Shown here piece after piece: positions 30,152-34,270 of a stretch of 34,270 nucleotides of DNA (position 1 is the first letter of the stretch; the number at the start of each line of letters is the position of its first letter). The stretch comes from Bacillota bacterium. Its GTDB lineage: Bacteria; Bacillota; Limnochordia; DTU080; JAAYLA01. Both the position numbers and the translations under genes were made by a program. The DNA lies in the NCBI GenBank assembly GCA_012522135.1, contig JAAYLA010000035.1, positions 1-34,270 of the forward strand, in the 5' to 3' direction. The notes below the pieces were generated by a model that saw only the letters and a program-made list of their open reading frames with translations, had not been told where the DNA came from and did no database searches.

Positions 30152-31432
30152 ATGCGGCGGATCGTTTGGGTTGTCTTGGCTCTAGCGGCGGTGGCGTTCG
30201 TGCCGGTGCCGGGCGGCGCCCAGGAACAAGTGGTCATCACGATGTATACCGGAAGTCCTATCGGTTCGGTGCCCAATGCGGCGCTGCAGGAGTATTTGGA
30301 TCTTTACATGGAGCTCAACCCGCACGTGCGCATCGAGAATCTCGGCCAGGAACACAATCCCGACAAACTGGTCACGCTCTTTCTCACCGGCGAAGCACCT
30401 GACATCATCGAGCACGATGCCGCGTTCATCATCGAGTACTACCAGCGCGGCTTTTTGGCCCCCGTTCCGGAAGATCTGCGGAAGAAGGCGGAGGAATTTT
30501 TCTATCCGGTGTCGACTTATTCGGTTACGCTAGGCGACGTCATGGTCGGCATCCCAGTAGAAAGCAATGCGGTCGGCCTGTGGTTCAGCCGCCAAGCCAT
30601 GGAGGAGGGGGGCGTCACGGAAGTGCCCCGCACCGTCATCGAGCTCGAACAGGTGGCGCGGCGCCTCGCCAGGGTCGACTCTGAGGGCAACCTCGTGCGC
30701 GCCGGCCTGGCCCATTCGGGGGATGCACCGTGGGCGTTCACCCATACGGTACTGGCCTTCATGATCGCGGAAGGCGGCAGTGTCCTCGACGAGGAGGGCC
30801 GCATCGCCCTCGACAGCCGTCCGGTGCTCGATACGATCGTGCGCCTCGCGGGTTGGCTGCAGGTGGGCGACTTTTTCGGTTTCGAGCCCGACTGGCGTTC
30901 GTACAGCGCGTTCCACAGGGGCGAGGTCCCCTTCGGCGTCGGATATCCGTGGTGGATGCAGGACCAGCGGCAAGTTTACCCCGGCGACTACACACAAAAC
31001 TTCGGCGTGGCCCTATTGCCGGGTACGGAAAGCTACGGTACGGTCCACTACGGCCACGCCTACGGCGTGAACCGGCGCAGCCCGCACTTGGACGAAGTCT
31101 GGAGGCTGCTCGAATGGCTCAGTCTGGAGAGCGTCGACGGCATCACTCCGCTCGGCGCATACCATGCGGCCATCGGCACATTGCCCGTGCACCGTGACGA
31201 CGTGGCGGCCGACCACTTCGCAGCCGAGCGCGCCATATACCAAGGTTTCATCGACAATTTGGCCTACGCGCGCACGGTCACGGAATGGCGCCGCTTCGGT
31301 GCGGATCCCGATATGTCGCAGGCCGTGCTCAGCGTAGCCAACGGCGAGGCGAGCCCCGCACAGGCGGTCGAGACCTTGGTGCGGACCACGCAAGCGGCCA
31401 TGGAGCGCTACGGTGAGCTCGTGCGGGAGTAG
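30152..31432 (+). CDS. ABC transporter extracellular sugar-binding protein
   Basis: Signal peptide MRRIVWVVLALAAVAFVPVPGGA|QEQ, VITMYTGSP..., family-1 SBP pattern; SD AAGGAGGG. Confidence 0.9.
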   Translation: MRRIVWVVLALAAVAFVPVPGGAQEQVVITMYTGSPIGSVPNAALQEYLDLYMELNPHVRIENLGQEHNPDKLVTLFLTGEAPDIIEHDAAFIIEYYQRGFLAPVPEDLRKKAEEFFYPVSTYSVTLGDVMVGIPVESNAVGLWFSRQAMEEGGVTEVPRTVIELEQVARRLARVDSEGNLVRAGLAHSGDAPWAFTHTVLAFMIAEGGSVLDEEGRIALDSRPVLDTIVRLAGWLQVGDFFGFEPDWRSYSAFHRGEVPFGVGYPWWMQDQRQVYPGDYTQNFGVALLPGTESYGTVHYGHAYGVNRRSPHLDEVWRLLEWLSLESVDGITPLGAYHAAIGTLPVHRDDVAADHFAAERAIYQGFIDNLAYARTVTEWRRFGADPDMSQAVLSVANGEASPAQAVETLVRTTQAAMERYGELVRE

Positions 31433-31457
31433 TCCGCACATAGGCGGTATGCAGCAA

Positions 31458-31486
31458 CGGGCGCCGGAGCTCGCCTCCGGCGCCCG
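31458..31486 (+). terminator. intrinsic-type hairpin after SBP
   Basis: CGGGCGCCGGAG/CTCCGGCGCCCG 12-bp perfect stem, 5-nt loop; no T-tract. Confidence 0.6.
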
Positions 31487-31737
31487 GCGCGTGCAGCCCG
31501 CTCCACCTGTTGCCCGGCGACCGCGGCACCCGGGTGTCGTTCGCCACGGGTCGAGCGGCGGGCAGGCGCGGGAAGTGGCGGTGGACCATTGGGTCGCGTG
31601 CCACTGCGGGAGCTGCGGCTGCTTACCGTAGACGATTGCCCGCGCAGCGAAGAGGGGCGGCCCACGCGTCCCGCCGGTATGGCTAAGGACGCGGCCGGAG
31701 AAGCTACCCCCGGACGTGAACGTTAGGGGGGGTAGCG

Positions 31738-32148
31738 ATGCAGCACGACGAGTTCATCGGCCACGTGCAACAAAGGGCGCGCCTTGCTTCGCGTGGCGAC
31801 GCGGAGCGGGCGACCCAAGCCGTCTTACAGACCTTGGCCGAGCGGCTGGCCGGCGGTGCGGCCGAGAACCTGGCCTCGGAGCTGCCAGCGCACCTTGCCG
31901 GCTACGTCATGCAGGGTGAGTTGGGCGGCGAACCGCAGTCGATGACGGTAGACGAGTTCCTGCACCGGGTAGCGGAGCGGGAAGGCGTGGACCTGCCAAA
32001 AGCGGTGTTCCACGTGCGGGCGGTGCTTGAAGTGTTGGGCGAGGCCGTGTCGGAAGGGCAAATGCGCAAGATCAGAGCCCAACTACCGGAGGAATGGGAC
32101 CCGCTCTTCGAATCCGGCAGCGAGGGGGAAATGGACCTGCGGATGTGA
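31738..32148 (+). CDS. DUF2267 domain protein
   Basis: QTLAERLAGGAAENLASELP... VFHVRAVLEVLGEAVSEGQMRKIRAQLPEEWDPLFES. Confidence 0.88.
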   Translation: MQHDEFIGHVQQRARLASRGDAERATQAVLQTLAERLAGGAAENLASELPAHLAGYVMQGELGGEPQSMTVDEFLHRVAEREGVDLPKAVFHVRAVLEVLGEAVSEGQMRKIRAQLPEEWDPLFESGSEGEMDLRM

Positions 32149-32174
32149 CAGCGGCAAGGTCAACCCGGCAAGTC

Positions 32175-32208
32175 CGGGGCCCGGCTGCGCTACGGCAGCC
32201 GGGCCCCG
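32175..32208 (+). terminator. strong hairpin terminator after DUF2267 gene
   Basis: CGGGGCCCGGCTGC/GCAGCCGGGCCCCG 14-bp perfect stem, 6-nt loop. Confidence 0.7.
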
Positions 32209-32222
32209 TCGCGTTTACGCCC

Positions 32223-32251
32223 TTGACCAGTTGATAACAAGTTGATATCAT
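32223..32251 (+). promoter_or_regulatory. promoter of SPFH-RHH operon
   Basis: TTGACC (32223-32228), 17-nt spacer, TATCAT (32246-32251). Confidence 0.65.
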
Positions 32252-32272
32252 ACTGGTAACTCATACATATCA
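32229..32272. promoter_or_regulatory. 11-bp-periodic operator-like array
   Basis: AGTTGATAACA|AGTTGATATCA|TACTGGTAACT|CATACATATCA. Confidence 0.55.
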
Positions 32273-32290
32273 CGGTAGGAGCGATGAACC

Positions 32291-33157
32291 ATGCGTCTGG
32301 AAAAAGAACATAGGGCTCTGCCGGGGATTCCCATCTTGCTTCTGCTGCTCGTGCTGCTTGCACTTTTCACGTGGTTTCTCGTTCGTGCGATTATGGCCGA
32401 GGCGCCGCTGTTCATCTTCGTGACCACTCTCGGCTTGACGGCCGTCATCGTGGTCATGACCGGCTTGTTTACGGTGCATCCCAACGAAGCGAAAGTGCTC
32501 CAGCTCTTTGGCAAGTACGTAGGAACCGTGCGCCGGCCAGGGCTTTGGTTTGCCAACCCCTTTTATACCAAACGCAAAATCTCCACCCGGGTGCGCAACT
32601 TTGAAACGGATAAGCTCAAGGTGAACGACCGGGACGGCAACCCGGTAGAAATCGCCGCCGTGGTTGTGTGGAGGGTCGTCGACACCGCCGAGGCCATGTT
32701 CGAAGTGGACAACTACACCGAGTACGTCGAGGTGCAAAGCGAAGCCGCGTTGCGCGGCCTCGCTACCCAATATCCTTATGACGCTGCGGACGAAAACAGC
32801 CTTTCCCTTTCCGCCAACGCCGTGCAAATTTCCGAGCAGCTTAAGGCGGAGATCCAGGAGCGCCTGAACAGAGCCGGCGTCGAGGTGATCGAAGCTCGCA
32901 TCAGCCACCTGGCTTATGCGCCCGAAATCGCCAGCGCCATGCTCCAGCGCCAGCAGGCCAATGCGATCATCGCGGCACGGCAAAAAATCGTCGAGGGGGC
33001 AGTCAGCATGGTCGAACAGGCTTTGGAGGATCTGAAAGCCCGGCACGTTATCGAGCTCGACGACGAGCGAAAGGCGCAAATGGTGAGCAACCTCTTAGTC
33101 GTGCTCTGTGCCGACCGCAGTCCGCAGCCTATCGTGAATACCGGAACGATTTATTGA
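32291..33157 (+). CDS. SPFH (stomatin/prohibitin-like) domain protein
   Basis: N-terminal TM helices, [80 protein letters not shown]. Confidence 0.94.
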   Translation: MRLEKEHRALPGIPILLLLLVLLALFTWFLVRAIMAEAPLFIFVTTLGLTAVIVVMTGLFTVHPNEAKVLQLFGKYVGTVRRPGLWFANPFYTKRKISTRVRNFETDKLKVNDRDGNPVEIAAVVVWRVVDTAEAMFEVDNYTEYVEVQSEAALRGLATQYPYDAADENSLSLSANAVQISEQLKAEIQERLNRAGVEVIEARISHLAYAPEIASAMLQRQQANAIIAARQKIVEGAVSMVEQALEDLKARHVIELDDERKAQMVSNLLVVLCADRSPQPIVNTGTIY

Positions 33158-33170
33158 CGAGGAGATTTCC

Positions 33171-33350
33171 GTGTCCAAGAAGAAGTCCCTGTTGTTACGG
33201 CTCGATCCAAAAGTCTATGCCGCCATTCAAAAGTGGGCGGCGGACGAGCTGCGCAGCGTGAACGCACAGATCGAGTACATTCTGCGCCAGGCGTTGATCA
33301 AAGCGGGCCGTGCCGACAGTCTGGACGAAGGCGATAATGAGCAGGGATGA
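33171..33350 (+). CDS. 59-aa ribbon-helix-helix (Arc-like) DNA-binding protein
   Basis: [67 protein letters not shown] before GTG; below the ORF-track length cut-off. Confidence 0.85.
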   Translation: MSKKKSLLLRLDPKVYAAIQKWAADELRSVNAQIEYILRQALIKAGRADSLDEGDNEQG

Positions 33351-33368
33351 CTCATCACGTTGCAGGTT

Positions 33369-33401
33369 GAGGGGGGGTGCCGCGTCCCGCGGTATCCCCT
33401 C
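33369..33401 (+). terminator. hairpin after RHH gene
   Basis: GAGGGGGGGTGCCGCG-TCC-CGCGGTATCCCCTC stem with two wobbles and a bulge, then TGTTTG. Confidence 0.5.
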
Positions 33402-33497
33402 TGTTTGCAGGAAACGGGCGGCTCGGCGGAGAAAGTTTCCAATAGAATAGAATCTTAATTTACTCGTGGTGCCGGACTTGTCGGCAGGGGCGGGGGG

Positions 33498-34142
33498 GTG
33501 AGCCGAATGGACGCCATGGTCGAGCGACTTCTCGACGAAATGGAAGAGATGTGCCGGCGCATCGCGCGTTCGAGCCTGGTCATCGGTCCGGGCGGGAACT
33601 TGAGCGTGCGCCTCGGAAACATGGTGATCATTACGCCCACAGGATACAGTTTCGAGTCGATACGGAAAGAAGATCTTGTAGGGATCGACCTGACGACGGG
33701 TGAACGGGTGATGGGACGCCTCAAGCCGAGCTCGGAATCGCATCTGCACCTTGCCTGCTACCGGGTTCGGGATGACATCGCCAGCGTCTTGCACACTCAC
33801 CCTCCCTACACGGTAGCGGTGGGCACCACGCTGGGGCGCATCCCGCCTATGGTGGCCGAGATGCCGGTACACATTCCGAAGCTGGAATTTCTCGATTACA
33901 CGACGCCGATGACGAAGCGCCTCGCCGATGCGGTGGCGCAGAAAATTCGTACCACCGACACCGTGTTCCTTAAGAAGCACGGGATGGTGGTCGTCGGGAA
34001 GTCCATTGCCGATGCCTACGACAAGACTCTCGTCATTGAGGAGTCAGCACGCATTTATGTGTACGCTTCGATGGTGGGCAGGCCACAAGAGCTTACGGAA
34101 GACGAGATCCGGGACGTGATGCTCCTGTCGCCGGGAGGGTGA
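33498..34142 (+). CDS. class II aldolase/adducin family protein (fuculose-phosphate-aldolase-like)
   Basis: GPGGNLSVRLGNMVIITPTGYSFESI, ESHLHLACYRVRDDIASVLHTHPPYTVAV. Confidence 0.92.
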   Translation: MSRMDAMVERLLDEMEEMCRRIARSSLVIGPGGNLSVRLGNMVIITPTGYSFESIRKEDLVGIDLTTGERVMGRLKPSSESHLHLACYRVRDDIASVLHTHPPYTVAVGTTLGRIPPMVAEMPVHIPKLEFLDYTTPMTKRLADAVAQKIRTTDTVFLKKHGMVVVGKSIADAYDKTLVIEESARIYVYASMVGRPQELTEDEIRDVMLLSPGG

Positions 34143-34187
34143 ACACGCACGGCTCTCCGGCAGTTGTCTGCACGTTGGGGAGGGAGG

Positions 34188-34217
34188 GGCTCCGGGCGCC
34201 ACGGGCGTCCCGGAGCC
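34188..34217. terminator. bidirectional hairpin terminator
   Basis: GGCTCCGGG ... CCCGGAGCC then TTCATCGTTTCTC. Confidence 0.65.
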
Positions 34218-34238
34218 TTCATCGTTTCTCGGTCCCGC

Positions 34239-34270
34239 TTACCTCAGCAAGCTTTCGATCGCCGCGGCGA
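34239..34270 (-). CDS. possible C-terminus of a minus-strand gene cut by the window edge
   Basis: Reverse strand reads ...AAAIESLLR-stop (TAA at 34241-34239) facing a bidirectional terminator. Confidence 0.3.
   Translation of the reverse strand, partial: AAAIESLLR

Noticed and set aside
31490-31730. Possible cobalamin riboswitch because of GCCACTGCGGGAG
   Set aside because: The rest of the B12-box core and paired elements are not recognisable

Overview
The window is a high-GC bacterial chromosomal segment, tentatively Bacillota/Limnochordia-like by gene style only. It is dominated by carbohydrate-use genes. From left to right it contains: a LacI-family regulator; an ABC-2 exporter operon with a NarL-type two-component system; an acetyl-xylan-esterase-like hydrolase and a half-size TauE/SafE protein; a radical-SAM sulfatase maturase ending in a SEC-C motif; a GH2 enzyme; DUF456, DUF2961/GH172, BNR-sialidase-like and sugar-binding protein (SBP) genes on the minus strand; an IclR regulator divergent from a secreted GH16 glucanase; an uncharacterised secreted protein in an overlapping operon with a two-domain esterase; a LamG-like secreted protein, an LRR protein, GH81 and a second SBP; and finally DUF2267, an SPFH protein, a 59-aa ribbon-helix-helix protein missing from the ORF track, and a class II aldolase. 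The strongest unexplained signals are non-coding. (a) Two copies of a 26-bp tripartite operator (GTGGAT-N5-AWCCA-N5-TGGWT) lie around the iclR/SBP locus, one abutting a near-consensus promoter. (b) A 44-bp array with 11-bp period overlaps a near-consensus promoter in front of the SPFH-RHH pair. (c) A 19-bp perfect inverted repeat with a 25-nt spacer lies between convergent genes. (d) A perfect TGTGA-N6-TCACA palindrome lies upstream of the LRR gene. Product names come from reading motifs; no database search was run.
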